This document shows positions 12,401 through 24,520 of a stretch of DNA of 64,000 nt, piece after piece. The position numbers and the translations under genes are program-made. Source of the stretch: Antennarius striatus. Lineage: Eukaryota > Chordata > Actinopteri > Lophiiformes > Antennariidae. The DNA lies in contig NC_090787.1 of NCBI RefSeq assembly GCF_040054535.1, positions 16,382,001 to 16,446,000 on the forward strand, written 5' to 3'. Each line of letters opens with the position of its first letter. The stretch's first letter is position 1. The notes beneath the pieces were generated by a model. That model did no database searches, was not told where the DNA came from, and saw nothing but the letters and a program-made list of their open reading frames with translations.

Positions 12401-14190
12401 GTCAATCCAAGTGACTGCCCTGCTGTGCCTTTGAGTAAATTTTCTGTGGATTAAAGACAGGCTCCACCAAAGATCTTCTGTTTTTACCAATGTTTGCTGT
12501 CTGTTTTTAAATTTAAGAAGGAAGAGAGCTGCCTGTTTGAGATCTGCTCTCTTAGAGAGCCATCCAATTATAACTTTGGCTATTAGCAACTAAAAATGCA
12601 TTCAAACCCCTAACAGCTTCTGATTTAGCCTCCTTTGTGTTTTACATTCATTAACAAATGCTATCAGGCTTTTGTGCTGATAGCATTTGTTAATGCAGAT
12701 GCATGTGTCTGAAGAACTGGGGTGGGATTAAATACGTTTTCTTCTTCCCACTCCTTTCAGGCAGAATTGTATTGTTGAATTATGTGCTTTGCTTATTTAT
12801 TTGCTTATTTAATTATTTATTTTTTTCTTCCTTGCCTTGCCTGAAATAATTGGATCAAAAAAATAATATATTATATGTGTAAACGTTGCTTGCTCGACAT
12901 TAGGATACTACCACTGTCAGTGAGAACATGCTGACATGCTTACTGTCACAACTTTCAGCATTGCAAAGCCACTGGTTTTAGTGACAATCCTAATCTAGTC
13001 CTAGTCCTAAACAGGAAACATGAAATAATTGCCAGAAAATTCAAATTTTTGTAAAAGAAGATCTAATAAAACCTCCTGACAAATTTGTCCCAAAAAATGT
13101 ACGAAAATGTGTATGCATGAGCCGTAATTTGTATAATTCTGCTAAATCCAGAATCTTCCCAGATGGAAAACGCAGATGCATGTATCTAATTGTATACATC
13201 AAGTTTTTTGACAAACAAAAAAGTAGATGTTAAAGACTCAAAATCCCTTAAAGGCTAAGTGTATCAAATATAGATTTGGCTTAAAAGGGTCAAACTTACC
13301 TCCTTTATGATTTAATTTTAAGTTAAAACGTGTATTTGAACTGTTTCGCAGGAGAAGTGTACAGAGGAAGCAGCTAATTGCAGGAGTTTTTCTGCAGCAC
13401 TTTTAGCAGACAGTTTGCCGTACGTGACGATTGGTTGATTGTCTCTGGCTGAGCTGAGACACGGAGCAGATTGCCCTTTCTGTCAGAATGGAGCGTCCTC
13501 AAAATATCAACGGCTCTGTGTCTGCTTTAAGTATGCAGCTGTTGTTGTCTGAAAGCCGGGGTTTTCTAATTGGGTGAATGCCCGCAGTTTCTGTTTAGAG
13601 TTTTATTTATGTGCTTTATTTACTGTTATATCCACTCCTCATCACGATTGTTAGAAAATGAACTCCCTTGACACAAGACATTAAATTCAACAGTCAAAAC
13701 AATCCAAAACAACACCATGGCAGGTGTTGTGAAGGGTTTCCTTCTGCACGCTGAACCTACAGCAGGTTTCACAAATAAATCTAGAGCTGACATTTTTCTA
13801 AGGTGGTTTGACAGCACTTCAAAAAAAAAAAAAGAGGTTAAAATGAAGTCAAATGAATATCATTATGTGAAAAACTAAAACATAAAATTATTCCACAGGT
13901 GGGAATTTGCATTTTTTTTATTTGTAATGAATCAATCAATCCATTTGTGCTGCTGTTGTTTGTCCTATGATGATGTTATCAAGGTCATCCTGTGTATTAT
14001 TGCAGCATACAGTGTAAGCTAATCACACAAGACCAGTACGGCGTCAGATCTGACATATTTTTAATTCTCTACTAACAATTCTGAACGTGTACTTTGTAGA
14101 TAATCATATTTATTTAGTGTTCTGACCATCTTGTAGTCCTATTAATGAAACCTGGCTGAAATGCCACCTTTGTTCACAAACGCTTGTTTC
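9500..14190. other. Putative sytl5 intron 1, middle part A
   Basis: No exon is supported. The 115-residue minus frame at 10086-10433 has no recognisable domain, no matching splice structure and ordinary intronic composition. A perfect hairpin at 12649-12695 is listed separately. Confidence 0.5.
12649..12695. repeat. Perfect snap-back hairpin, 19-bp arms
   Basis: Arms 12649-12667 (CATTAACAAATGCTATCAG) and 12677-12695 are exact reverse complements around a 9-nt loop. No target-site duplication or longer element is apparent. Confidence 0.95.
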
Positions 14191-14194
14191 CCCT

Positions 14195-14290
14195 GATTTT
14201 TTTATTTATTATTTATCTTCTTTATTTAACCAGGAAGTCCTACTGAGATTCTAAATCTCTTTTACAGATTGTAGAGGTTGTCTACACGGT
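14195..14290 (+). repeat. Interspersed repeat fragment (TTTAACCAGGAAGTCC type)
   Basis: TTTATTTAACCAGGAAGTCC, then ACTGAGATT, then AAATCTCTTTTAC resembles sequences at 24325-24400 (ATTTAACCAGG...GAGACCAGGATCTCC) and 54695-54800 (TTCAACCAGGAAAAAGTCCC). Three diverged copies in one window indicate an interspersed family, which I cannot name. Confidence 0.5.
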
Positions 14291-14976
14291 CCTGGAATCA
14301 CATAATTAGGCTCAAACTATCACAGCGCTGTTGTTTTTAAGGTGCTCTGACATATAAATGTTCTCGCCCTTTAGAGCACATAACAAAAAACAAATAGCTG
14401 TATTAATCAGGAACATACAGTGCATGCTGAGGCTTTGTGAGATAAATAAAATTTTAATCACAAGTTGAGTACATATTCTCATTTATTTATGATGTCACCA
14501 ACATTGGAATATTTTGTGATGACAGCCCGGATTAAACTAGATGGTGGAAAGCAACATGGATAAACGACTGTCCGTGTTACTCAGTGGTGAACCTCATCTT
14601 CTTCTTAGACAGGAAGGAGATCTGGATTAACTTCCATCTTCTTCTTCCTTGTGACAGCTGCTAACTCCTACCTGCTGTTTTAAATCTCACAGTTGTGGGA
14701 TGCGTCAAACAAAACCCTCACTTCCTTTATAAAGATATCGATTTGTCTGTTAGTGCATCGTCTGCTCAGAGGTGGAACAGAAACGATCCTCCATGACACC
14801 TTTGTGGTGTTGATGCAGACTGTTGGGGTTAAGGACGGGCGGCAACAGTCTCGTCTAGATCACGCTGTGTAAAACATAAAACAGAAACAGCACAAGGCTC
14901 ATTTTAAAATAATTCCACTAGCATCCACTGAGTTTTGAGTTACTCATGCTGTTTAGTTGTTACGTTGCTCTGAAGT

Positions 14977-15024
14977 TACAGTATTTCCGCACTATAAGCG
15001 CCTTATAGTGCGGAATATACTGTA
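14977..15024. mobile_element. Minimal CAGTATTT...AAATACTG palindromic MITE
   Basis: TACAGTATTTCCGCACTATA is followed after a 4-5 nt junction by its near-perfect reverse complement ending in TACTGTA. The element is only 48 bp: essentially two inverted termini joined, with the internal part of the longer copies (such as 17562-17707) deleted. A TA flank at each end is compatible with TA target duplication. Confidence 0.8.
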
Positions 15025-15525
15025 CACATAAAGCACAAGCACTCCTGTAGCCAGTGATACAATGAAATGTCACGGTGTTGTAAAATGCATCAGCCAGGCA
15101 GCCTTTAAACAAAAATGAGAGCTATGAAATATTCACCATGTTGGTGAAAGAAGAGTAGAAGGGCTGTTTATATCCCTAACATCTCTCTGTCTGTGAACAC
15201 GACTGAAACTGGGTTAATGAGATCCAGACTGCATTTAAAAGCCTCGCATCTCTTGTTCTCTAAGTGTTCCTAACAGCAACACAGACATCATTACCACTGG
15301 CTGGAAGGTGCATTTCATAAGAGACCAACGTCACATAATCAGTGTCAGAGTCTCCTCGTAGTCTCTGATGGTTTCTTGAAGATCTGTTTCCTCACGTCTC
15401 TGATTTGTCCTCGGAAGGAATCTTAACATTAAAAGCTGTTTATTCAAGTTCTGCCATGAATGAGAGGCTGATTACACACCAGTCACATTCACTTCAAGTC
15501 TGAACCATTTCCTTGTTACTTTCAG

Positions 15526-15561
15526 TACTGTCTGGATGTTTTAACAAACATCCAGACAGTA
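15526..15561. repeat. Perfect snap-back hairpin, 16-bp arms
   Basis: TACTGTCTGGATGTTT at 15526-15541 and its exact reverse complement at 15546-15561, with a 4-nt loop (TAAC). Confidence 0.95.
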
Positions 15562-16263
15562 TTTCATGCTGCAGCCATGGGATGAGCTTTTTTTCTCAAC
15601 ACCGAGGGAGCAAAGGTCGCTATTTGTCTCTGTTAAAACCAACAAGATGATTTATGGAGGTGGCGTTGGGGATTGGACGTGTGAGGAGAGGGGTAGGATT
15701 CCAGAATAGTTCACAATTAGATCTGAATGAGTGGAATTTCATCACAAAAATACAAAAAAGGAGACAAATGGAAAATATTTTCATTTGCATCAAAGAACAT
15801 TTGAACTGTGTTCAGATAACATGATTTTCCAGTATCTGTTGTTATTGTATTATATTATTCAGTGCAGTCAGTTTGACTGTCATGACTTAATTCTGGCGTG
15901 ACTCAGTTTACAGTAGAGATTGACTCCTCTGTGCTGTGGATGCTTCGTGCTAATAGCGTGGCCCCAGGGACGCCAGTGTGGGCACTCGGCCCTTTGTCAA
16001 GGGCCAGATGAAATGTCTCTCCAACCACTGGATTATTTGCTTTGAAATGCAGGTCAGAATTTCCACAGAGTCTGCAATAGAAACATTCATAAGGGGCCAA
16101 AAATGCAATAGGAATAAAAAAGAGAATAGACCATATAGTATTTGCTTTAAGTGATAGGAAGTGAAGGTGCTAAAATAAAGAATCTACATTTTATACAAGA
16201 TGCTAGAACGCAAAATTGTAGGATTTGCATTCTTCTTTAAAGCAAATGACCACACAGATATTT

Positions 16264-16289
16264 ATAGTAGTAGTAGTAGTAGTAGTGGT
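16264..16289. repeat. (TAG)n microsatellite
   Basis: About eight TAG triplets, read directly. Confidence 0.85.
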
Positions 16290-16477
16290 GTTTGTATAGT
16301 AGTAGTCACGTTGGGAGCCTCATTGGTTATTCATGTGACCACACACGCAGGAAGAATCATAATGAAGTTATTTATTTAAATACATTCAAGTAATGTAGAG
16401 AATGACTTTCAGCAGCTTCATCTGTAATTTAAGCCATCTAACACAAAAACGAGACGATTTTCCATCAGAAACATTCA

Positions 16478-16582
16478 TTCAAATCATTTTCTGTACCGCT
16501 TCTTCTGCTTTTGCGGGTCATGGGGGTTGCTGGATCCCATCCCAGCGAACTTACGTACATGAGGGAGACGCTTCGGACACGA
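16478..16582 (-). repeat. SINE-like tail fragment, reversed
   Basis: Contains CATTTTCTGTACCGCTTCTT, then GCGGGTCATGGGGG, then GGATCCCATCCCAGC. This is the reverse orientation of the tail seen at 1330-1414 and the same orientation as 39533-39642. Diverged copy. Confidence 0.6.
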
Positions 16583-17561
16583 CGCCACTGTGATAAATAC
16601 CATCTTATTAGCATTTTCGCTGTGAGCATGTTAGCGTTGATGTTGATGTTATCATTAATGTAAAAAAAAAAAAATTTAATGAAAGCTGATAGCTTTTATT
16701 TTTTTTATGGCTGACTGTCAGTGTATGATTTATATTTTAACCAGATGAGTTACCATGGACACACATCAGATGGGAAAATGTGACCTTTTTTCCTCAAAGC
16801 ATTCAGATTTTGAATGTGTAACAGCAAATATCAGATTTCTGCTGTTCTGCGTTCAATGTGCTGCAGGAGGAGGAGAGAATACTGGGTCTGCTCTAACGTG
16901 TCAGAGGAATGAAAACAGATCTGAATCTTTTTTTTAAAGTTCCACATCTACTTTACTCTGTTGTGGGGGGTAGCCCGTTGCTCTGTTTAATAGGATGGCA
17001 GCCTTTTCCTGAGACCGTGTTGCCCTTTTCCTGTTGATTAGCTGCTAAAATGACAGAAACGGCATATCAGTGCAAAGACAATAAGAGCCAGGGCGATAAG
17101 AACGATGCAGGAGGGTTCAGTGAAGGTGAAAATGAGTGAGCAGGAAAGAGAGGGAGCCGTGCTGGAAGCTGACACGAGGCGCTGAATGAGGTTTTCTAAT
17201 GGCAGACTCTGTAGGGCTGTTTTTTCTTCCTATTTTCTGCTCCGTCGGACCCTGCAGGGGACTGTGGAGGCCTGATGGGTCATCAGTAGTGATGCCTAGA
17301 GGGAAAGGAGAGTAATTTCACAGATGCTGTATCGCGTTGATTGTAAGGGTAGTGTTTTGATCATTAGTCATGGTTGGACAGGAATCGCTTTAAACAATGG
17401 TGGTGGATGCAATGTTGGATGAAACAGTATTTAGTTAAGTTAAACTAGTAACACCACAGGACGAGTCATCAAGACAAGTCCTCAGTATACAGAGAGGATC
17501 ACACCCAGAGTCCAGCATTCTGACCGGATGAGCAGCCTGGAGAGGAAGGGCGAGAATAAAT

Positions 17562-17707
17562 TACAGTATTTTCCGCACTATAAGGCGCACCTTCAATGAA
17601 TGGCCCATTTCAAAACCTTTTTCATATATAAGGCGCACTGGATTATAAGGTGCACTGTCGGTTTTTGATAAAATTAACATGCGCCTCACAGTGCGGAAAA
17701 TACTGTA
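17562..17707. mobile_element. CAGTATTTTCCGCACTATAA MITE, full-length short form
   Basis: Inverted ends TACAGTATTTTCCGCACTAT and CAGTGCGGAAAATACTGTA enclose CACCTTCAATGAATGGCC and further GGCGCACTGGATTATAAGG blocks. It is non-coding. TA flanks and termini beginning CAG are compatible with the Tc1/mariner-pogo superfamily, which is an inference. Confidence 0.85.
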
Positions 17708-19791
17708 ACTGGTGCCGATCAGAGAGACAGATGGAACAAAAGGAAGCCAAAGTGGTCCCAGGGCTGAGAGGTGAATTAAGGGCCGTGACCCTAAAACTGA
17801 GAGGATTCCAGCCATGACACTTGCCTTCCAGCAAAGCCACACAAATTATATTTCATTTGGGTGATTATCATGTCTCTCTCCTCCCAGTAGCATCTGCCAG
17901 TTCACCCTGATGTCAAGAGTGGCCAATTGAAAGAGTCAAAAAAGGATTTTTTCAGCCCTAACCACTCATAAAGCCATCATTCTCCAACACTCTGAGACAG
18001 TTTAGAGAGGCGGAAGATTTGTCTTTCAGCCTCTTTTGGACGTCACCACCCTTCCTGTAAAATAAGACAAAAGGCCAAGTCTGGTCAAATAGAAAGTTCA
18101 TCAGCATAATACAGAGTGTCAGGCTTTATGGAAATGTGAGCTCATGTCACTTCATTAGCACAAATCAACCAAGCGATTCTAACTGGACTTTGATTGACAA
18201 GCTATTACAGGCTGGGGTTTTTGCTGAGGTTCTGCTGGCAGAAGAGTGGTGAGAATAATAGCAGAGAGAATCTCACCTCTGGGAGCAACATGGACGAGAG
18301 AGACCCCATCCTCAGAGGGGACAAACTGATTATATTAGGTCTGACATTGCGCATTTAATCACTTACAGCCAATAAAGCCAATAAAATAAGAAAAAAAATG
18401 GTAGCTGATCAACAGATTATTGGAGTGGGAATTAGTAAGGAAAGTTTTCAAATAAATACAATGGAGATTAAAGAAAAATTCCCTACAAATTGTTGTGAAA
18501 TAGAGGAAAAAATAACACAAAGAAGTACCTCAAATCTAGTTAGTGTGCTAGTTAATCGACATTAATGAAAGATTTTATTTTTTCATACATCCATAACAGT
18601 TCCTACTGTGGTGGTAATAATGATTGATTTTATGAATAAGTAATCTAATAATCTGGATAATCCATATCGATCCCTAGTCATTAGTGCACTGCAGTGGTAT
18701 GCACCCTGAGGTGTGTGTGTGTTTGTGCGTGCGTGTGTGTGTTTGACGCAAAGAACAACACACAGGAGACACTATTTAACATACACAAAGCAGGGGTACT
18801 TTCTCTCAGACGAACGCGTCAGCGTTTCCATCTTCTCCTCACGACGTCCATCCTGCTCTCAGCAGCGTCCCCACCGTCCCCTCCTGACCCCTCATCCAGC
18901 TCATCTGCAGCGTTCTGTGAACACAGCGGCTGCCTGTTGATTTCACCTCGCTGCAAACACAATCCCACATCCAATCTGAAGCTGTGGATTGCATACAGAG
19001 AGATCCACAGCTGAGATAGGGGGCAATTATTTGGTTAGCTTCTTTCAAGTTGAGATGGGGGTGTTTGTGAAGAGGTGCAGCGGCGGTGAACATGTGGGAC
19101 TCTGTCTGAGCTGTACTGTAGAACAAAGGTTCAGGAGATACTGAGGGGGTTTCTTAATGCTTTATAAAGAGCACTCTGCACTCTCTGTTCTCATAATTTA
19201 ATTGGCCCTCACTCTGTGGCTTTTATGTGCAGAGATGTGTGTCGAGAGCTTTTCTGCTTTATCTCATTCGCTTATGAAATCAATCGAGTTTTATGTCTGC
19301 TGAGTGTTGCTCTGCTTTGATCGTTGCAACCGCTGTCATTGTTGTGATGTGTCCCTGAGGAATCAGACCATTTAACACCCCAGGGTACGAGTCCAGGTAG
19401 AGCTGCTGTCTTTAATGGCTTTCCAACATTGTATTTGTGATGCAAGTGGTCTATGAATGATCTCAAGGAAGATACCTTTGATGTTTACTTCTTGTAGAAC
19501 CAAAAAATAATTTCCCTCACGAAGTTGCTCGTAAGATCAGGAGCAGTGGATAGCTACAATATGGTTTCTGCAGAGATATCTTGTTATTGAGTTATTCAGA
19601 TGAGTTGTTGTGACCCCATGAGTGGAAAGTGCCATCAAGTTAAATGTATTCAAACAGAGGCTGACGATATCTCCAAACCTCATTGATTGAATGTAAAAAT
19701 AAAAATATATAAAAGATTTTGCTGCAAGACTAAAACGAGCATTAATCTCATAAAAAAATTCACCCCCTTTTATGGGGTTAAACTATGAGAA

Positions 19792-19962
19792 TAAAGTATT
19801 TTCTGCACTATAAGGCGCACCTAAAAGCCTTTAATTTTCTCAAAAATCGACAGATCACCATATAATCCAGTGCACCTTATTTATAAAACAGTTTCAAAAT
19901 AGGTCATTCATTAAATGTGCGCCTTATGGTCCAGAGCGCTTTATAGTGTGGAAAATACTGTG
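19792..19962. mobile_element. CAGTATTTTCCGCACTATAA MITE copy
   Basis: AAGTATTTTCTGCACTATAA at the left and TAGTGTGGAAAATACTG at the right, with the internal AAAAGCCTTTAATTTTCTC block shared with the copies at 40170, 55893 and 62126. Confidence 0.85.
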
Positions 19963-20239
19963 CATGCAGACATCCGTGACCTGAACCCAACAACGAGTAG
20001 ACGTTTTTCAATTTAGTGTCAGGTTTTTTGCAGATGTTCTGTTTCAACAGGCTCCTCCCAGTGAATTTACCCAATCGATGAAATGATGAATTGACGTCAA
20101 AGATCTCGACAAAACTTGACAGCTGTGCTTTTGGGTGTGGCTCAGTGAATCTGCCATGAAACAGGAAGTTAATTTGTTATGAAATGTATTCCAGTCTTCA
20201 CACATCCCATTAAAATCCCAGCCTGAAGACATCCGACGT

Positions 20240-22300
20240 GTCAGTATTCATTATATTCGTTAGTAGGAGCTGTCTAGCGCCACATAGTGGACACAGGCTG
20301 CGACGCTGTGTTGACTGTCGACAGGACAACAGCTTATTTTAATGTTGTTTGCAGCTTTAATGGTAAAATTTGTAAAACAAGTCACTTAGAATAATAATTA
20401 ATAAACAATTTTTAGTTATGCACTGACACACATTTTGTGATCATGTGAGCATTTGTGTTTATTTTTTTAATGGAAGCATTAATAAAAATGGGACAAACAC
20501 TAGTTGGCTGTTCGTCATCAGTTCATTGTTGGTTTGGCTGGTTTGCTTTTGAATTTATTCACTGATGGTCATGGAAATATAGAACGTCACTGAAATATAC
20601 AACATCACATCAAACTTATCTGTTTATGTCCTTAAATCATACATTCATGATGTTTGAATGTTTAAGGACGTTTCCTAACTGCACATGTAACTCGAGTGTT
20701 GATTTGATATCTTCGTTATAAAACTGGTAGTTGCGACTTTTCCCACGAGGCAGACAAACAGACAAAACCTACTTGTTATCGCAGAAAATACCAAAGCACA
20801 GATAAAATATTTATTAAGTACATCTTCTCTAGTGTGTACCATAGTGTGTAAGAAGTTGAGAAGTGTGTTGTTATTGACCTTCGTAGATGAATAATAAAGT
20901 ACAGTAGCTCACTGGAGACGGTCACTGGAAACACTTCCTGTCAGTCCTAATTACTTTAGCTTCTGCGCCTCATTAATGATTCAGGAGGAAAATGTCCATC
21001 ATCCTGTTACTGTTAGCATTTGGAGGATTTACAGTAACAACCAAAGAAGAGTGTGTATGACAGATAAGCTTAACTCTCATGCAGCTGTCTGTTACATGGA
21101 ACCAGCAGCTTTTTCTTTTTTTTTTTTGTAAAATTTTAATGGCCTATCCACACTGCTTCACACATCGTAGTTCCCCCATCTATGTGTTATGCAATATTGT
21201 GCTGGAAAATGTAGTGTCTGGGGAAATCATCTGGACAAACATGAGCCGCTTGGGATATGAGGAATCTCCTCACGCAAAGGCAAGAAGAGACTGATTTACT
21301 CTCTATCTGTAAGGGAAAAAAAAGATCTGTGCTGCTCCGTCATGAAAGGAGAAAGCCAGAGCTGATGAATTTGAAAGAGGCTGGGGTGTGACCCACATAC
21401 AGTATAATATCTCTCAACCTCTCTCATCCCACTTTACCCTCTCAGAGTGTTTTTACCCCCGACGTTTTCAGAGATGTGTTGCACTCAATTAGATTTCTGC
21501 TCTGCCGTTCGGAGAGAGACGAGCTGTCCTTTTGGATGTTTTCCTGCCACTCACAGCTGTTAGTGAAGAAAAATAGTAATAATTTTAGTGCATATTGAAA
21601 AACTGAACATTTAAATATATGGAGAAACTGCTGATGAAGAAATCTATCCATTACATTCTAAATGTGTCGTGAGGTGAGGGTTCGTAACTCTTACAGCTGA
21701 TCGTCCTGACTCAGCTGGTTCATTAGTTTTTGAGATGTTGCTTACCTGTTGTTGTCAGTGGATTATGATGAAATGTGCTGACAGAATGAAGAATGTCCAG
21801 ATTTTGCCAACAAATATTAATGGTGTAATCACAATGAAAGAGTCCAGATATGATCACACTATCTGTTATTATACATCTGAGTGCTGCACTGAAAAGACTT
21901 TTACCTCCTACCTGGTGTTTTTATGTGAAATGCTATTTTATTTTTATGAACAACATAAAAATGACCCTTAAAAGAAATCTTTTGTCTTGACCGTTTCTGA
22001 TGTTCCACTTTTTTGCTCAAGTCAATTTGAACAAAGAAGATTTGGGTCATAATCCAGATTTGAGACATTAAGTTTTAGAGGTGAGAGACGCGTTGGAGAA
22101 GAGACATAACACTGATGCTGTTATAATGCGGAAAACACCACAGACAGAGTCATTCACGTACATTTATGACAGGTTTATCAAGACAAGGAGAAAAACTGAA
22201 GACCAGGATCCACTATGGATTTTAAACACTGACTGGAAGACGCTGAAAGAAAATCAGTGAGGTTAAACACACCGCAAATCAAGATCCTGTGATGTAACTC
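20240..22300. other. Putative sytl5 intron 1, middle part B
   Basis: No supportable exon. Homopolymer runs (21116-21128) and short AT-rich stretches only. Confidence 0.5.
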
Positions 22301-22304
22301 AAAC

Positions 22305-22308
<4 letters not shown>

Positions 22309-22340
<32 letters not shown>
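22309..22340. repeat. (GT)16 microsatellite
   Basis: Uninterrupted GT dinucleotides, read directly. Confidence 0.9.
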
Positions 22341-22341
<1 letters not shown>

Positions 22342-22589
22342 TGCCCGTTTGATTTTCTGGTAACCGTTGACCCGATTAACTTGACACTGCATGACCGACC
22401 GATTTTATGACCGACCAGCTGCATGAATGCATTAGTTCAATAATACCCATTAACCTGAGGAGAGGTTGTTGTTTTAATTCCATTTGAATTGTTTCATTTT
22501 AAGTTTTAATCGACACTACTAAGTGTCTTTGTGCAATTTAATATACATTATCAATACTGTGTATCATTTCATACTGTCAATGGGTGTTC

Positions 22590-22780
22590 GTGAATGTGTG
22601 ATGGTTGTCATCTTGCCCCGCCGTTCCATTTTGTGTTCTTAGCTATTTTTTAGTTATTATTTTCTTTTCTGTTTCGTATCCGTTCTTTTTATCTGTATCT
22701 GCACTGAAGGACAGCGCCCAGTTTTGTTGTCGGATTTAACAATTACAATTAAAGTGATTCTTGATTCTTGAATCTGTCAC
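22590..22780 (+). repeat. Possible LINE-type 3' tail
   Basis: It ends ACAATTAAAGTGATTCTTGATTCTTGA, a form resembling non-LTR tails (ACAATAAAG... followed by short TTGATTC repeats) common in fish genomes. No coding remnant precedes it, so the element class is uncertain. (The quoted run is split here as ACAATTAAAGTG and ATTCTTGATTC.). Confidence 0.35.
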
Positions 22781-24324
22781 ATATCCTTATTAATCAATTC
22801 TGGAATCAGGAATTTGGGATAATGATCCATGTTTTGTGACTGATATTTTAATATCAATTAAGCGATATTTAATTTTTAAGCCATACACTTGAGTGTTGAT
22901 GTATTTACAATAAATGACATCTTCGCTGTAATAAAATCTTCAGTGTGACAGTATGACAAGCAGGATATGTTGAGAGGCTTTATTAACAGTAACATCTAAA
23001 TCCAGTTTATTAACAGAAATAACTAACAGAGCATCACTGAGATCCATTTTTCCTGAAAGTGCTGCTACTTTCACGGCGTCTCGTTCCGAGCCAAACGTTA
23101 GAAGGTCTGTAAAACGGCCTCGGGGGCCTCTGTGAAGTCAGAACACAATGAAACTAAGTGACTCATCTTGTAGTGTTTCCTTATCAAGCTATTTACATGT
23201 GAGTTTAGACAAACCCTCCAGCGCTGAACAGCACAGGTAAAACGATTCTGAAGGAAGTCCTGAAAGGCGGATGCCATTCCTCAGGTGTCGTGTGTGTTTG
23301 TTTTGCCACGTTTAATCTACTTTTTGCTGCTTCGCCGACCTGGAGCCCAGCTGTGATCAGAACAGCCGGGGTGTTTAATTAGCGGATTGATTTTGATGCC
23401 TAAAGAAAACACCAGTGACTGTGTGTAAAATGCTTCAACAACATACAGTAATACCAAGCAGATCTCTTTCCTGCCAATCGCGCACTCATTGATAAATGAT
23501 GCCTTTGAGGAACATGGAGTGATGAAGGTCTGACGTCCTGCTGCGGGGGTGGGGAGGGTGCGTTTTTTTTCCTCTACCTGGAAGCATGACTGTCTCCACC
23601 GGCGTTGACTCAGGACAGACAGAGCGATAGAGGGAATGTGTGCTGTGTGTACTCAGGGAGGGCCGCATTAACACACCACGCCTTCAACAACGCCGCCATT
23701 CAAATGCTGAAAGGCTGTCATGGCGTGTCCACCATATCAACGCTTCAGACAAATATTACGTCCCCTTTTATAAGCTGTCGTATCGTCACGTGTGCTCACT
23801 GCTTCAGGAGTATCATGTGGCGCTGTTGCTTGACTACCTCACCTTCTTAAATATTAACTTGCTTACCAACAATCAGTTGTCATGTTTATTAAAACTAGCC
23901 AGAAGTCACACAGTCTAATATTAGTTTTATAGTAGATTCATTCCAGGGATTGAATTGATTTGTTTTAGTTTGTGCTGCCGCCCCTCAGAGAAATTGCCTC
24001 GTCTTTACTTCATAATCTGGTTTCTGTTGTTCCATAATGAGTTGAAAGTGGACGGATACGATGAAGGGTAGTGCTTTAAGAAATCTCAAAACAGTACAAA
24101 CAAAGCTGACTGAAAGTGTTCTATTCTTTATTTTGCAGTAATTTCTTTTTAAACTCCTGTCAGGTTTTAAACCATTACATTTTGAGGCAGGTGTTGATGA
24201 AGAGGTGGATGTATGATTATCACCTCCAGGTCAGCTATTATACCTCATTTTGGTATTTACTGTATAATTAAAACCGCTTGAGCCTTGCAGTCATATTGGC
24301 TCCAGTGGACACCCTTACATTAAT

Positions 24325-24400
24325 GCCATTCTCTATTTAACCAGGGCGGCTCATAGAGACCAGGATCTCCTTTTCGAGACACTTATTTACCAAAAACTAG
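24325..24400 (+). repeat. Interspersed repeat fragment (TTTAACCAGG type)
   Basis: TATTTAACCAGGGCGG and GAGACCAGGATCTCCTTTTC match the family at 14195-14290 and 54695-54800; diverged and partial. Confidence 0.45.
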
Positions 24401-24423
24401 CTCATACATTGTAAACATGGGCA

Positions 24424-24424
<1 letters not shown>

Positions 24425-24500
<76 letters not shown>
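24425..24500. repeat. (AC)n microsatellite
   Basis: About 35 AC units with one AAAC interruption near the end. It abuts the composite transposon at 24521. Confidence 0.95.
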
Positions 24501-24501
<1 letters not shown>

Positions 24502-24520
24502 TTATCCCAGCAGAATGATT

